From a virus, in the IMG/VR virus record IMGVR_UViG_3300046557_000856, positions 1 through 43,403 of that record: DNA of 43,403 bases; one strand, 5' to 3'. The notes under the pieces are model-generated. The model saw only the letters and a list, made by a program, of their open reading frames with translations. It made no database searches and was not told the origin of the DNA. The translations under genes were made by a program, and so were the position numbers. Positions 1 through 8,146 of the stretch are shown piece by piece; the first letter of the stretch is position 1, and each line of letters starts with the position of its first letter.

Positions 1-231
1 CTAGGCAGGCAGTGGCCGCACAGCCAGGCCGTGGAAGCGAAGCATGCTGTCGATGCGCTCCCAGATCCACTGATCGTGTTCGTTGCCGCCAGCCCAGCGG
101 ATCTGGTCAGCAAGGGGTGCGAACTCAGGCCAAAAGTCGCAGGCATCTGGATATTGTCGCTGCAGCCCGGGGAGCCTCTCCTCGAGATCATGCAGCATCA
201 ACAGAAGGTCTTCGCGGGTAGCCATGCGCAA
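1..231 (-). CDS. Small hypothetical protein (76 aa)
   Basis: I do not recognise this 76-residue protein. It is soluble, acidic and rich in Trp, Leu and Asp, with no signal peptide or membrane segment. The start could be Met1 or Met3 (MATRED); neither has a strong ribosome binding site. Its stop codon is the first triplet of the window. It follows the 108-aa gene by 6 bases, so the two are probably co-transcribed. If the genome is circular, the integrase would be the next gene downstream. Confidence 0.6.
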   Translation of the reverse strand: MRMATREDLLLMLHDLEERLPGLQRQYPDACDFWPEFAPLADQIRWAGGNEHDQWIWERIDSMLRFHGLAVRPLPA

Positions 232-237
232 AGGGTA

Positions 238-564
238 TCACCGGTATCGACGGCGTGTCCGCCGCGGGCGCTTGACCTCTTCCCGGGGAAGCCCGGTCAG
301 GTGATCACAATTGCCGGCGGTGGTCCAAGGCGCCGGGGCGCCGGCGAGCTCGGCCTCACGCGGGCGCAGGTATCGCATGATATGCGCCTTGGCGTGTTCG
401 AAGTCCTTGTAAGGGTGCGGACCAGGATGGGCGGCGCCGCGATAGAACAGGACCTCCCAGCCGTCGCCCTTCCGCGCCAGTTCGCAGATGGGAGTTTTGC
501 CGTTTGACGAGCGGAAGTAGTACCGCTCCTCCGACTCGTACACATTTTGCTCATAGACGATCAT
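238..564 (-). CDS. Small hypothetical protein (108 aa)
   Basis: Unrecognised protein. The N-terminal 70 residues look like a folded domain with many aromatic residues (YYFRSS, GWEVLFYRG). The last 20 residues are a basic Arg-rich tail (PRRTRRRYR) that could bind nucleic acid. The ATG at 564 is preceded by a GGCGG-like sequence. It is divergent from the acyltransferase gene across 119 bases, so both may have promoters there. It forms a likely two-gene unit with the 76-aa gene. Confidence 0.6.
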   Translation of the reverse strand: MIVYEQNVYESEERYYFRSSNGKTPICELARKGDGWEVLFYRGAAHPGPHPYKDFEHAKAHIMRYLRPREAELAGAPAPWTTAGNCDHLTGLPREEVKRPRRTRRRYR

Positions 565-683
565 GCCGCCAGCGTACGCCGGCCGTGTCTCACCCTTTGC
601 GAATCTCCAGGCCGTCTACGCGATCATGGGTGCGAGCGGGTTTTGGCGGCTAGAATTGGCGCTTCAGACGACTTTGGAAAGTC

Positions 684-1730
684 ATGGAAGCTACGACAAA
701 GGGCACGCATCGGGATGGCATCCAAGCATTGAGAGCAGTGGCGTGCATGCTCGTCATCTTTCAGCATGTGACCTATTACGCCTGCGAAACGCGCGGCATT
801 CCCTACCAACCGTTCCTGCCCATCAACTTTGGCCGAGCCGGTGTCGACCTGTTCTTCGTGATTTCAGGCTTTGTCATGGGTCAATGCCTATCCCAGGGTG
901 GAGCATTCATCGTTCACCGAGCTGCTCGCATCCTGCCCCCCTACTGGATAGCCATTGCCATCAGCTTTGCAGTTCTGGGCACATCCGTTGGTGCCTGGCA
1001 TTTCGACTTCTGGTCGGCGCTGCTGCTACCTGCGACGGATCTCAACAACTCGTACATGATTCCCTACTGGACGCTTTGCTATGAGGCGGCGTTTTACATC
1101 GCCACTTACGCAATCATCCTCACAAAGATCCCAAGGAGCACGATTCCATGGGTCTGCGTGGCTTGGATCGCGGCGATCGCTCTCTTCAATATCTATCGGC
1201 CGCTTGGAAATTTTGACGACGCCGTTGCAAACAGCTTCATCTTTCAACCGGGATGGTTGATCCTGTTATCGCCAGTGACGATGCTATTCGCGTTCGGACT
1301 GCTGATCGCTACTGCCCCAGCCATCCCATCATTCAGCGTGCCGCCGGTCTATTTGCTGCTGCTTTCCGTTGGATTATTCGCGGTTGGGACTAGCGATCAA
1401 TTCGCTACGGCGGTGCCTAACTACATTATGCTTGGATTTAGCTACTCCATAGCACTCGTCGCCTTCATGCGCATGCCGTTTCCTGACCTGGTTTCGCGAC
1501 TAGGCGACTACTCGTACGGCATGTACCTCATTCACGTTGTAGCGATTACGGCAGTGATGCGAGCCTTTAAGGTGGCTGACCCCACGGCCAGACTTTCGAT
1601 CATCTGGCCCACCATGATGATCGCAGCACTAGTGGCCGGAACTGCTTTCGGCTGGTTCGAGTATCAACTCCACACCAAGGTGTTCAAGCGCGGGCCTCAA
1701 CGCAATCGCTCACTTCCCCAAGCCGCCTAA
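684..1730 (+). CDS. Membrane O-acyltransferase (acyltransferase 3 / OafA family)
   Basis: A 348-residue polytopic membrane protein of the acyltransferase-3 family, which transfers acetyl or similar groups to surface sugars such as O-antigen. Family signatures are visible: GIQALRAVACMLVIFQHV near residue 12 with the usual R and H, then GVDLFFVISGFVMG near residues 52-65, and a C-terminal region with SYGMYLIHV. About ten hydrophobic segments follow one another. It is the only plus-strand gene at this end, facing the tail-fibre operon, with GGAAAG just before the ATG. Base composition looks more AT-rich than the neighbouring virion genes, suggesting separate acquisition. Probable role: lysogenic conversion, changing the O-antigen receptor so that related phages cannot adsorb. 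The family is clear; the substrate and role are inference. Confidence 0.9.
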   Translation: MEATTKGTHRDGIQALRAVACMLVIFQHVTYYACETRGIPYQPFLPINFGRAGVDLFFVISGFVMGQCLSQGGAFIVHRAARILPPYWIAIAISFAVLGTSVGAWHFDFWSALLLPATDLNNSYMIPYWTLCYEAAFYIATYAIILTKIPRSTIPWVCVAWIAAIALFNIYRPLGNFDDAVANSFIFQPGWLILLSPVTMLFAFGLLIATAPAIPSFSVPPVYLLLLSVGLFAVGTSDQFATAVPNYIMLGFSYSIALVAFMRMPFPDLVSRLGDYSYGMYLIHVVAITAVMRAFKVADPTARLSIIWPTMMIAALVAGTAFGWFEYQLHTKVFKRGPQRNRSLPQAA

Positions 1731-1766
1731 GTGAACCCGTGACCTAGGCCGATGGCGTCGCCCCGA

Positions 1767-2192
1767 TCAAGTTGGGTCGTTGGAAGCAGGAGGCGGTGAA
1801 GTCGGCCAAGTAACCGACGCGGGCCACCCAGACTGCTTGGAAATATCGCGTAGCGCCTGCCGATAGGTGAGCCAGGCCGTGTACTGGCTGCTGGTGAGGG
1901 TCGTCCCGCCCCCTGCATCCGTCTGATCACGGTGCCGGTTGACCACCCAGTCACTTTCGAGCATCAGAGCATCGCGGCTGGCGCGCGCATTCTCGGCCTG
2001 GAATGCAGCTACCTGCGCAGCCGACGGCGCCGGAGGTGCAGCATACGGAGCGACCGCCACGCCACCGTCGGCGATGAGCGCCTGCAACTGCGCCCATTCA
2101 TTCGGCGTATCCGCGGCGGTGCAGTGGAACGGGTAGCCCTGGTACTCGCAGAGAACGCCACCGTTGGCGTCATACACGCAGTTCTCGAACAT
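1767..2192 (-). CDS. Tail fibre assembly chaperone (phage tail APC-like)
   Basis: A 141-residue protein placed directly after the tail fibre gene. The C-terminal half carries the pattern of phage tail assembly chaperones: R-x2-LM-x2-SDW, then L...QY.AW..YRQALRDI, then a WP-rich end. These proteins help fold or trimerise the fibre tip and usually lie next to it. I chose the ATG at 2192 because it overlaps the fibre stop codon (TGATG). The longer open frame to 2342 runs inside the fibre gene and is a shadow. The middle is Ala/Pro-rich. Last gene of the late operon. Confidence 0.8.
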   Translation of the reverse strand: MFENCVYDANGGVLCEYQGYPFHCTAADTPNEWAQLQALIADGGVAVAPYAAPPAPSAAQVAAFQAENARASRDALMLESDWVVNRHRDQTDAGGGTTLTSSQYTAWLTYRQALRDISKQSGWPASVTWPTSPPPASNDPT

Positions 2193-3070
2193 CACTGAAT
2201 CCTCCAGCCGAAGCCATACCAAAAGAAGCCTGCCGTCGCGGGGCCGATCACGGTGCTTCCAGCCGCCACGCCCGATACGGGGAGCGGCGATCCTGTCGAC
2301 GCCTGGCCGCTGCTGTTGTATGGCACAGCGAAATAGGCCCAAGACCCGCCCGATGGGAGCGGCAGACCGACGCCGGACGCGGCCGTGAGCACGCCGAACT
2401 TACCCAGCGTCGACGTGTTTACCGGCTTTGGCGCCAGCGACTGACCGACAGCCGATGACAGGAACTGCGCGGAGCCCCACATGGCCACCCACGCGCCTGC
2501 TGGCCCGGACTTACCGATGACGAGGGTGTCGCCCTGCCCCATGGCAATGGATGTCACCGAAGAGCCATTGACGAAGACGACATCGGCTCCTGCGCATTTC
2601 ACGTTGAAGCTTGCTGCCGCTCCCGACCAAATGTACAAGGTCGCACCATCTGCGACCGCGCTGAGCGCCGGGAGCGTGATGTCACCGCTGTACGTCGCAC
2701 CAAGGTCGATAAAGCTACCCACCTGCGAGGCGGTGAGCGTGAGCGGACCAGCTCCCGCGAGGTACTGCGTCGTGCTAGAGAACTGAAACCCAGCTGTCTT
2801 GATGATCTTGTTGATCGCTGCCGTCAGATTCGTCAGCAGCGTGCTCGTGGTTCCGTCATCTACTGCGTTCTGCCCCGTGTTGTTCACGATCAGCTGAGCA
2901 AGGACCGAGGACATAATCGACGACTGCCGCCACGCCTTGTTGCAAGCAGCTGATGGTGCGACACCAGACGAAAAGCCTGCACCCAGAGCGCCCAGCGCGA
3001 TCCAGTCGGTCTGGCTTAGTACGTTGGCTCCCGCCCCGACCGCAAAGGTCTGAAAATCGTTCGTTGCCAT
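2192..3070 (-). CDS. Tail fibre protein
   Basis: A 292-residue protein with the low-complexity, beta-rich, Gly/Ser/Ala/Thr-heavy composition of tail fibres, directly upstream of the fibre chaperone. The N-terminal part (to about residue 95) mentions baseplate-proximal features such as QTDWIALGALGAGF; the middle (about 110-200) resembles repeated beta-strand modules with SFIDLGATYSGDITLP; the C-terminus is Gly-rich and probably the host-contacting tip. It begins after a terminator that closes the DUF2612 gene, so expression depends on readthrough or antitermination. Receptor is unknown. Fibre tips are usually variable, so weak database similarity is expected at the C-terminus. Confidence 0.8.
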   Translation of the reverse strand: MATNDFQTFAVGAGANVLSQTDWIALGALGAGFSSGVAPSAACNKAWRQSSIMSSVLAQLIVNNTGQNAVDDGTTSTLLTNLTAAINKIIKTAGFQFSSTTQYLAGAGPLTLTASQVGSFIDLGATYSGDITLPALSAVADGATLYIWSGAAASFNVKCAGADVVFVNGSSVTSIAMGQGDTLVIGKSGPAGAWVAMWGSAQFLSSAVGQSLAPKPVNTSTLGKFGVLTAASGVGLPLPSGGSWAYFAVPYNSSGQASTGSPLPVSGVAAGSTVIGPATAGFFWYGFGWRIQ

Positions 3071-3091
3071 GTTTGGCTATCTCCAGAAACG

Positions 3092-3114
3092 AAAAAGCCG
3101 CCCGAAGGCGGCTT
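3092..3114 (-). terminator. Rho-independent terminator between baseplate and tail fibre genes
   Basis: Read on the minus strand there is a GCCGCC / GGCGGC stem with a TTCG tetraloop followed by five T. It lies between the stop of the DUF2612 gene (3135) and the start of the tail fibre gene (3070). Because the fibre genes follow in the same direction, it acts as an attenuator inside the late operon or is bypassed by an antiterminated polymerase. Confidence 0.8.
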
Positions 3115-3134
3115 GGTGTGGATGGTTGCAGAGG

Positions 3135-4646
3135 TTAGAGAGGCGAGCCCCAGGCTCCGACGTCGAATCCCGACACGAACATGTTTTCCATGTCGAAGCC
3201 GAAGATCGGGTTTCCGGTCACCGACGTCACGACATAGTCTCGAACCATGACGCCTTCAGGCTTGATCGGGATGTAGCCGCCCGACAGGAGAGCCAAGAAC
3301 AGCGCAGACGGAATCGTTCCGGCAACGCCAAACGTGATCGACATGTCCTGGTTGTCTTCGATGAATACTTGCGTGCCTGACGGGTAGGCATCTCCTGATC
3401 CATTCCATGTAAGCACTGCTCCGGATGCAGGCTTGGACGAAGGAGTTACAAGACCGGTGGCGCTCAGAGCGTAGTCTGTGACGGTAACGTTTGAGCTAGT
3501 CGTCGCTATGTACTTACCACCGCAATTCTGTACTCCGAAGACATTGATCGATGTGCCGAGCGCGCCACCGCGAGCCGTGAGCGAGTTCGGGACACCAATG
3601 AATGGCGATACGATCGCCGCATTAGGCAGTGGCGTGAATCTCCATGACAGCCGCCACCATCCATTCACGAGCTGAGCCGACAGATTGCTGAACCCGTTTA
3701 GCGGGTTTGCGCCCACTGCGAACTCGCCACCCCACACGCCATGGGCCATGTCGAAGTTGATACACGACGCCGCTATCAGCGCATTTCCCGAGTCATTCTG
3801 GTTTGCCTGAAAACCCACAAACCCAGCGCTAACGTCCTGCACCGAGGTGCTGAAGTTATAGCCACCCGCAGGATCAGCAAAGATCGCCGTAGAGTTTCGG
3901 GGTACGGAAATCTGAGGTGACGTCGTTGCAGTGACGACCGTTAGCGTGCTGTATGACGCCGACCCATCAGGAGCCGTGCCGGTCGTGGTCGTGCGCGTCA
4001 AGTTCGTTAGACTGCCGCTAGAAATCGTAGCCGAGTTGGTCACGGTGTTCGTACGCGATGTCGGATATAGCTGTTGCGTGCCCTGCCAGTCGTTGCGACA
4101 GATCGAAGCAACATTGATATTTTTGTAGACCGGTACACCGGCAACGGTCAGCTGGAACGCACCCGCGACACCATTTCCAACTCCGAACTGCTCGTTCGTG
4201 GCAGTCAGGTGCCGCGGAGTCGTCCCGCCTTGGAAGATCAGGTTGAGAATGGCCGCAGACGAGGCAAGCGTACCGTCCCAGTGATTGGCGCCGATCTTGG
4301 CGCGAATCAGTAAGCGGTATGTGTCGTCATCGAGCAACGTGATGCCGGTCGAAGGATCGAAAGGCCCTTGCCATACGCCCTGGTCAAAACCGACGCCAGC
4401 CATGTCGAAAGAGAAGTAGACGCCGGTCAAAGGCGTGCGGACGCGCCGGCTAATGCCTACCCACGCACCCAGTGTGTCGAGCTGGTCGCCGACAGCCTCA
4501 TCGAGGTCAAAGGAAGGGATGAAGGTGCCCAGGGCATTCTGCTGATCGACGAAGCACTGCGCCACGGCAGAAACCATGGCATTGAACTTCGGTTTGTCGG
4601 CGTGCTCCGAGGTAATAAGCCCCGTGTACTTCGAGACATCAGCCAT
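3135..4646 (-). CDS. DUF2612 baseplate/tail protein with inserted beta-sandwich-like domain
   Basis: A 503-residue protein. Residues 1-140 match the DUF2612 family of baseplate-proximal tail proteins (DQLDTLGAWVG, then GVDQGVW-type segment and DDDTYRLLIRAKI). Residues about 429-492 are the end of the same family (DNQDMSITFGVAG, GGYIPIKPEGV, IFGFD). Between them, about 150-395, is a long Ser/Thr/Asn-rich beta region with the DWQG...LYPTSRTN signature seen in phage fibre modules and a GFxGFQAN / GWWRLSWRF core like carbohydrate-binding sandwiches. The start overlaps the stop of baseplate protein J. The likely role is linking fibres to the baseplate, perhaps with direct receptor binding by the insert; this last point is inference. 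Confidence 0.8.
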   Translation of the reverse strand: MADVSKYTGLITSEHADKPKFNAMVSAVAQCFVDQQNALGTFIPSFDLDEAVGDQLDTLGAWVGISRRVRTPLTGVYFSFDMAGVGFDQGVWQGPFDPSTGITLLDDDTYRLLIRAKIGANHWDGTLASSAAILNLIFQGGTTPRHLTATNEQFGVGNGVAGAFQLTVAGVPVYKNINVASICRNDWQGTQQLYPTSRTNTVTNSATISSGSLTNLTRTTTTGTAPDGSASYSTLTVVTATTSPQISVPRNSTAIFADPAGGYNFSTSVQDVSAGFVGFQANQNDSGNALIAASCINFDMAHGVWGGEFAVGANPLNGFSNLSAQLVNGWWRLSWRFTPLPNAAIVSPFIGVPNSLTARGGALGTSINVFGVQNCGGKYIATTSSNVTVTDYALSATGLVTPSSKPASGAVLTWNGSGDAYPSGTQVFIEDNQDMSITFGVAGTIPSALFLALLSGGYIPIKPEGVMVRDYVVTSVTGNPIFGFDMENMFVSGFDVGAWGSPL

Positions 4647-5824
4647 CAGGACACCGTCAATGCCACAGCGGAGGGCGTACAGGTCGATACCTGATTGAAG
4701 GCGAGCGGAACGTCAGGAACGCCAGCTCCGCTAGGACCTGTAAGGGTCAGCGCGGTCAGCTTGAACGTGTTGCTGTTCGGGACGCTGTTGGCCGCAGTGA
4801 TCGCATCAGCCCACTCCACCGTGCCGCTCGCACCTCCCCCGATATCCACACCATTGACGTAGTCGGATACCGCCTGTTGAACGGCCTGACCAACCGACGT
4901 GCTATAGCCGGACAAGGCCTTGAGCGAAATGGCGACCGTGATCGCCTGCGACGCAGGCCTGAAGAACTTGATGGCAATGGGTCGGCCATAGATGTCCGTC
5001 ACGGTGACCGACGTCGTTCCGAACGTGCCCGCGCCAGGCGTCTTCTTGGTGGCGATGGCATTGGCGATCGCCGTGGCGTCGCCGCCGTCTACTACCAGAG
5101 AGATGGAGTGCGACGGAATGCCATTGGCGTCCGTAGTGTCCGTGTCGTTTTCGTAGGCACGCAGGCGATCCACGCCGGTGACGGAAGACACCGCGCCCAC
5201 AATGCCATCAAGGACCGTAAGCGAGGGAATGGCCGTGGATACGGTCTGACGGAAGCGGAGGTCCGCGTCCGACTCGACGGGCTCACCAGGAGCCGCATCA
5301 GCCGCATTGGTTACTGACTGCCATCCAAGCGTTGGCGTCTTGATCACGGTCACCGATCCAGCCGTGGCGGATATCGCGCCCACAGCCGTACATGTGGCGG
5401 TTACCGTGATCTGCCCGGAAGGCGGGATAACCACGAGTGAAGGAAGCGCCCATTGATTGCTGTTGCTGTCTTGAACGATGCCGTTGTTGATCGTCGTTCC
5501 TGCCTGACCCGTGAGCAGGACATCGACCGTCGAAAAGCTGGGCGACGCCCGCTTGATGCCATTGAGCATGACGTTGTTCGAGAGTGCCGCCCCTTGGGAC
5601 GTGGCCGGACTCATGCTCTGGTAGATCTGGATGGCGACAGCGTTGGCGTCGTTGATCGAACTCGCGACGATGGCCAGGAATTGGCCATCCTGGCTGTCTG
5701 GATCGAGATACACATCCGCGCCATAGATCGACTGAAACTGGCTCTGAAGAAACGCCAGGACGTCGGAAAACGACGGCGCGCTGATGCCGGTGGACGAGAT
5801 GGTGGGAGCCGTTGTCGTGATCAC
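4646..5824 (-). CDS. Baseplate wedge protein, J/gp47 family
   Basis: A 392-residue baseplate J-like protein (P2 gpJ, Mu gp47 family), a wedge component that triggers sheath contraction. Recognisable segments are SFSDVLAFLQSQFQSIYG near the N-terminus, DSQDGQFLAIVASSINDANAV around residues 43-62, and the AAPGEPVESDADLRFRQ segment at about 176-192, which is typical of the family. The start is GTG at 5824, overlapping the previous stop by four bases (GTGA). The stop overlaps the ATG of the DUF2612 gene. The gene order spike, wedge, J, tail-linking protein is standard for myoviruses. Confidence 0.92.
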   Translation of the reverse strand: MITTTAPTISSTGISAPSFSDVLAFLQSQFQSIYGADVYLDPDSQDGQFLAIVASSINDANAVAIQIYQSMSPATSQGAALSNNVMLNGIKRASPSFSTVDVLLTGQAGTTINNGIVQDSNSNQWALPSLVVIPPSGQITVTATCTAVGAISATAGSVTVIKTPTLGWQSVTNAADAAPGEPVESDADLRFRQTVSTAIPSLTVLDGIVGAVSSVTGVDRLRAYENDTDTTDANGIPSHSISLVVDGGDATAIANAIATKKTPGAGTFGTTSVTVTDIYGRPIAIKFFRPASQAITVAISLKALSGYSTSVGQAVQQAVSDYVNGVDIGGGASGTVEWADAITAANSVPNSNTFKLTALTLTGPSGAGVPDVPLAFNQVSTCTPSAVALTVS

Positions 5825-6174
5825 AGGGTCGTCTCTACCGTAGCCGTTCCGTAGATGGTGGTGATGGTCGCCTGGACACTGAAGCGGCGCGTGTTCGGAT
5901 CAATGGAGCTGCTGTACGAGTCCAGCGACTGCACACCCTGCGTATTCACGATCTGCTGCTTAAGCACGAAGTCGCGCACGTTCTGCGTGTACTTGCCCAA
6001 CACCTGAGTGCGCCACGGCGTTCCGGCGGTCGTATCGAGGAACCACTCGCCCGTGAAGAGCTGAAGACGGGTCTCTACCGCCTGAGCCACGGCTTGGGGT
6101 GAGTTCCGGTAGAAATCAGACTGACCGTGTCCGAAGGTGTAGTCACCATTGGCGTCGAGCTTGCGATAGCGCAC
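5821..6174 (-). CDS. Baseplate wedge subunit (Mu gp46 / gp25-like position)
   Basis: A 117-residue protein directly before baseplate J, where small wedge subunits of the Mu gp46 / P2 gpW group lie. Visible segments are FYRNSPQAVAQAVETRLQLF and GEWFLDTTAGTPW, followed by DFVLKQQIVNTQGVQSL, which fit this family. The start is GTG at 6174, chosen because AGGAG lies five bases upstream and because the longer open frame to 6432 runs through a terminator and the neighbouring gene in an Arg-rich, non-coding-looking stretch. It would pair with J in the wedge. Confidence 0.8.
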   Translation of the reverse strand: MRYRKLDANGDYTFGHGQSDFYRNSPQAVAQAVETRLQLFTGEWFLDTTAGTPWRTQVLGKYTQNVRDFVLKQQIVNTQGVQSLDSYSSSIDPNTRRFSVQATITTIYGTATVETTL

Positions 6175-6189
6175 GGAGACTCCTAAACG

Positions 6190-6211
6190 AAAAACCCGCC
6201 TTTCGGCGGGT
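6190..6211 (-). terminator. Rho-independent terminator after the secreted four-cysteine gene
   Basis: On the minus strand: CCCGCC-GAAA-GGCGGG followed by five T. It starts 7 bases after the stop of the 118-aa secreted protein gene and lies 16 bases before the start of the wedge gene. A terminator here inside a baseplate operon suggests that the secreted protein gene entered as a unit. Confidence 0.85.
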
Positions 6212-6217
6212 CTTGGA

Positions 6218-6574
6218 TCACTGTAGGTCGGCCCTGTCTTTGGCCAATCGTATGCACTGGTTGTAGGTGTGAAGGTCAAGCGTCTCCCGAAACCCCGTCT
6301 CGAAATCGCACCGCTCCCAAACCGCCTGACTGATCGTGTCGTCCGCATAGAAGCCTGACCAGATCTTCCATTCGCCCTTCTGGAAGGCGATGCACTTATC
6401 GTACAGATCGGCCTTTCCTTCGGCCTTGGCAAGCGTTTGACACTGCTCCTTGATGCCCTGCCAGATCGATCTGACCTGGTCGGCTGTGTACAGGCTGCGC
6501 TTCTGCTGCGCCTGCGCTTGTGGCGCTATCGACAGGAAGGCAGATATCAAGAGAATCAAGTAGGTCGTCTTCAT
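6218..6574 (-). CDS. Secreted four-cysteine protein, possible moron
   Basis: A 118-residue protein with a clear signal peptide: MKTTYLILLISAFLSIAPQAQA, probably cut after Ala22. The mature part is about 96 residues, charged, with four Cys (45, 61, 89, 107), which could make two disulfides in the periplasm. I do not recognise the family. It interrupts the baseplate operon between the spike and the wedge gene, overlaps the spike stop by one base, and has its own strong terminator immediately downstream. These are marks of a moron (cargo gene). Periplasmic phage cargo often blocks superinfection or inhibits lysis; that role is only an inference here. It could also be a virion-associated periplasmic factor. 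Confidence 0.75.
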   Translation of the reverse strand: MKTTYLILLISAFLSIAPQAQAQQKRSLYTADQVRSIWQGIKEQCQTLAKAEGKADLYDKCIAFQKGEWKIWSGFYADDTISQAVWERCDFETGFRETLDLHTYNQCIRLAKDRADLQ

Positions 6575-7230
6575 CAGTTCACCGGTGTGGTGATAGCCGT
6601 GGCGCCTTGCGCCGTGTGGGTGTGGGTGTTGTCGATGCGCTTGCCGTTCGCTGATACCTGGCCGGTGAACACCGTGTTTCCGTTCACGTTGACAGGTCCA
6701 ATCAGGTTGATCCCGCCGGGTGCCACGATGTTGACGATGTGACCGACTGGATCAAGCTCGATGTGAGCAGCGCCATCATCGGACCGTAGTTGCACCGTCG
6801 TCGTGCTGATCGAACTGATCTTCTTCGCTTGCGACATCGGTCCGACGTGACACACAGCATCGGAAAGATCGTGACGGCGAGAGTCGTTTGGAGGTTGTAT
6901 TCCACCCGACTGCTTCCAGCCGCCAATCGCTCGGCAAGCAAACGATACCCAGCACTCATCGCCATGCGCAATGGGGAAGGTGAGTGTCGCCCCTCCCCCT
7001 CGGGGAAAAATCACAGGAACGCCAGAAAGTACTGGGTAATTGACACTTTGAGGGGCCTGATCAGGGCCTGCGATCTGCCCCTGAACACCCAATTGCACTG
7101 TCGCCGTGTTCGTCGACGCGTCGTAGGCAACGATGTAACCGGGAAGCGAAGTCCACACTTGCGTCAACAGACCGTCGATGGCGACGCGAAGCATTTCCTC
7201 TTCGTCGTTCCAGCGCTGCCGGTTATCCAT
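6574..7230 (-). CDS. Baseplate spike / assembly protein V (Gp138-N / gp45-like)
   Basis: A 218-residue baseplate assembly protein V-like spike. The N-terminal region has an OB-fold pattern (PGYIVAYDASTNTATVQLGV, GVPVIFPRGGGATLTFPI, GDECWVSF) typical of the Gp138 N-terminal domain. The C-terminal part is a short beta-helix-like stretch (INLIGPVNVNGNTVFTGQV) ending in THTHTAQG, whose histidines suit a metal-binding membrane-piercing tip. I start at Met 7230 (MDNRQRW), eight bases inside the previous gene. The gene sits between the tail hub and the cargo gene. Confidence 0.87.
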   Translation of the reverse strand: MDNRQRWNDEEEMLRVAIDGLLTQVWTSLPGYIVAYDASTNTATVQLGVQGQIAGPDQAPQSVNYPVLSGVPVIFPRGGGATLTFPIAHGDECWVSFACRAIGGWKQSGGIQPPNDSRRHDLSDAVCHVGPMSQAKKISSISTTTVQLRSDDGAAHIELDPVGHIVNIVAPGGINLIGPVNVNGNTVFTGQVSANGKRIDNTHTHTAQGATAITTPVN

Positions 7231-8146
7231 TCTCAGGCACCTGCTCGACAAAGCTGCTGGTAAGTGGCGCCGTTCCGTCTACGGCGGCGCACACGCAATC
7301 CGTGTACCAAGTGTTTCCACGCGTATCTCCCGCATGTAGGACCTGGAACGTCCGGTAGAAACCATCGGCATCGAAGCTAGGAACAACCTCTGCCTTCTGG
7401 AACTTGCTGGTCAGCGTGAGCGAAGCGATGTCCTGGTTGTTCAACTGGATTTTGCTGCCTGCTTTCACAGCTGGATTGAGCAGCATCCGGACAACCAGGC
7501 CGCCGATGGTCTGCTGTGGCGTACCGATCATTCCGGAGGCCGCGTTCACCTGCGGAACAAGACCGGGAAGAAAGCCCTTCACTGGAACGAAATTGAGCTT
7601 CCCGTCCTCGATGCTCCAGGTGCAGTTCTGTTGCTCAGCCAGCGTCCGAAGCACGTCGCGCGTCTGCGCGTGGACGGTCTTCGCATCCGGGGCCGCATTG
7701 TTCTGGAAGTCCGGCTTGAACCCGGCGGTGATGCCAAAGGGCGCCAGGTCCTTAAGACAGTGCTGGTAGATATCGTCAGCGGTATAGCCCTTGCCGATCG
7801 TCCAGCTCGAGGTGGACCAGCCGAAGGCCTTGTCACCGTCCTGCGCCTGGATGTCGATGAAGGTGTCAGTGGCTGACTCCTTGCCTCGGCGGACCATGGT
7901 GATCTCGCCGGTGAAGATCTGAGCGATGTTTCCTTCGTATCCAGCGCTTAGCTTGACCGACGTGAACTCATTCTGGATCAGCTTCGCGAGCGCATCGGAT
8001 ACGTTGAAGACCCTCGCCTCCAGCGTCTTGAGCGTCTGTACCGTGGCGTTCTTGACCTCGAACCTGACATGCAGATCCGACAGGTCAAAGGCCTGAGTCT
8101 GATTGCCCACGATCAGCGAGCATGCCCGAAGGTACTGCTGCGTCAC
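7223..8146 (-). CDS. Tail hub protein (gp27 / Mu gp44-like)
   Basis: A 307-residue protein with the features of the baseplate hub family (T4 gp27, Mu gp44): an N-terminal segment LSDLHVRFEVKNATVQTLKTLEARVFN, the region LSAGYEGNIAQIFTGEITMV, and a middle TVHAQTRDVLRTLAEQQNCTWSIEDGKLNFVP followed by a GMIGTPQQTIGGLVVRMLLNP stretch. It forms the hub on which the spike sits at the tube end. It overlaps the plug gene by four bases at the start and the spike gene by eight at the end. Confidence 0.82.
   Translation of the reverse strand: MTQQYLRACSLIVGNQTQAFDLSDLHVRFEVKNATVQTLKTLEARVFNVSDALAKLIQNEFTSVKLSAGYEGNIAQIFTGEITMVRRGKESATDTFIDIQAQDGDKAFGWSTSSWTIGKGYTADDIYQHCLKDLAPFGITAGFKPDFQNNAAPDAKTVHAQTRDVLRTLAEQQNCTWSIEDGKLNFVPVKGFLPGLVPQVNAASGMIGTPQQTIGGLVVRMLLNPAVKAGSKIQLNNQDIASLTLTSKFQKAEVVPSFDADGFYRTFQVLHAGDTRGNTWYTDCVCAAVDGTAPLTSSFVEQVPENG

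Noticed and set aside
1932-2388. Plus-strand frames over the tail fibre and chaperone
   Set aside because: Antisense shadows with Arg/Ser-rich composition.
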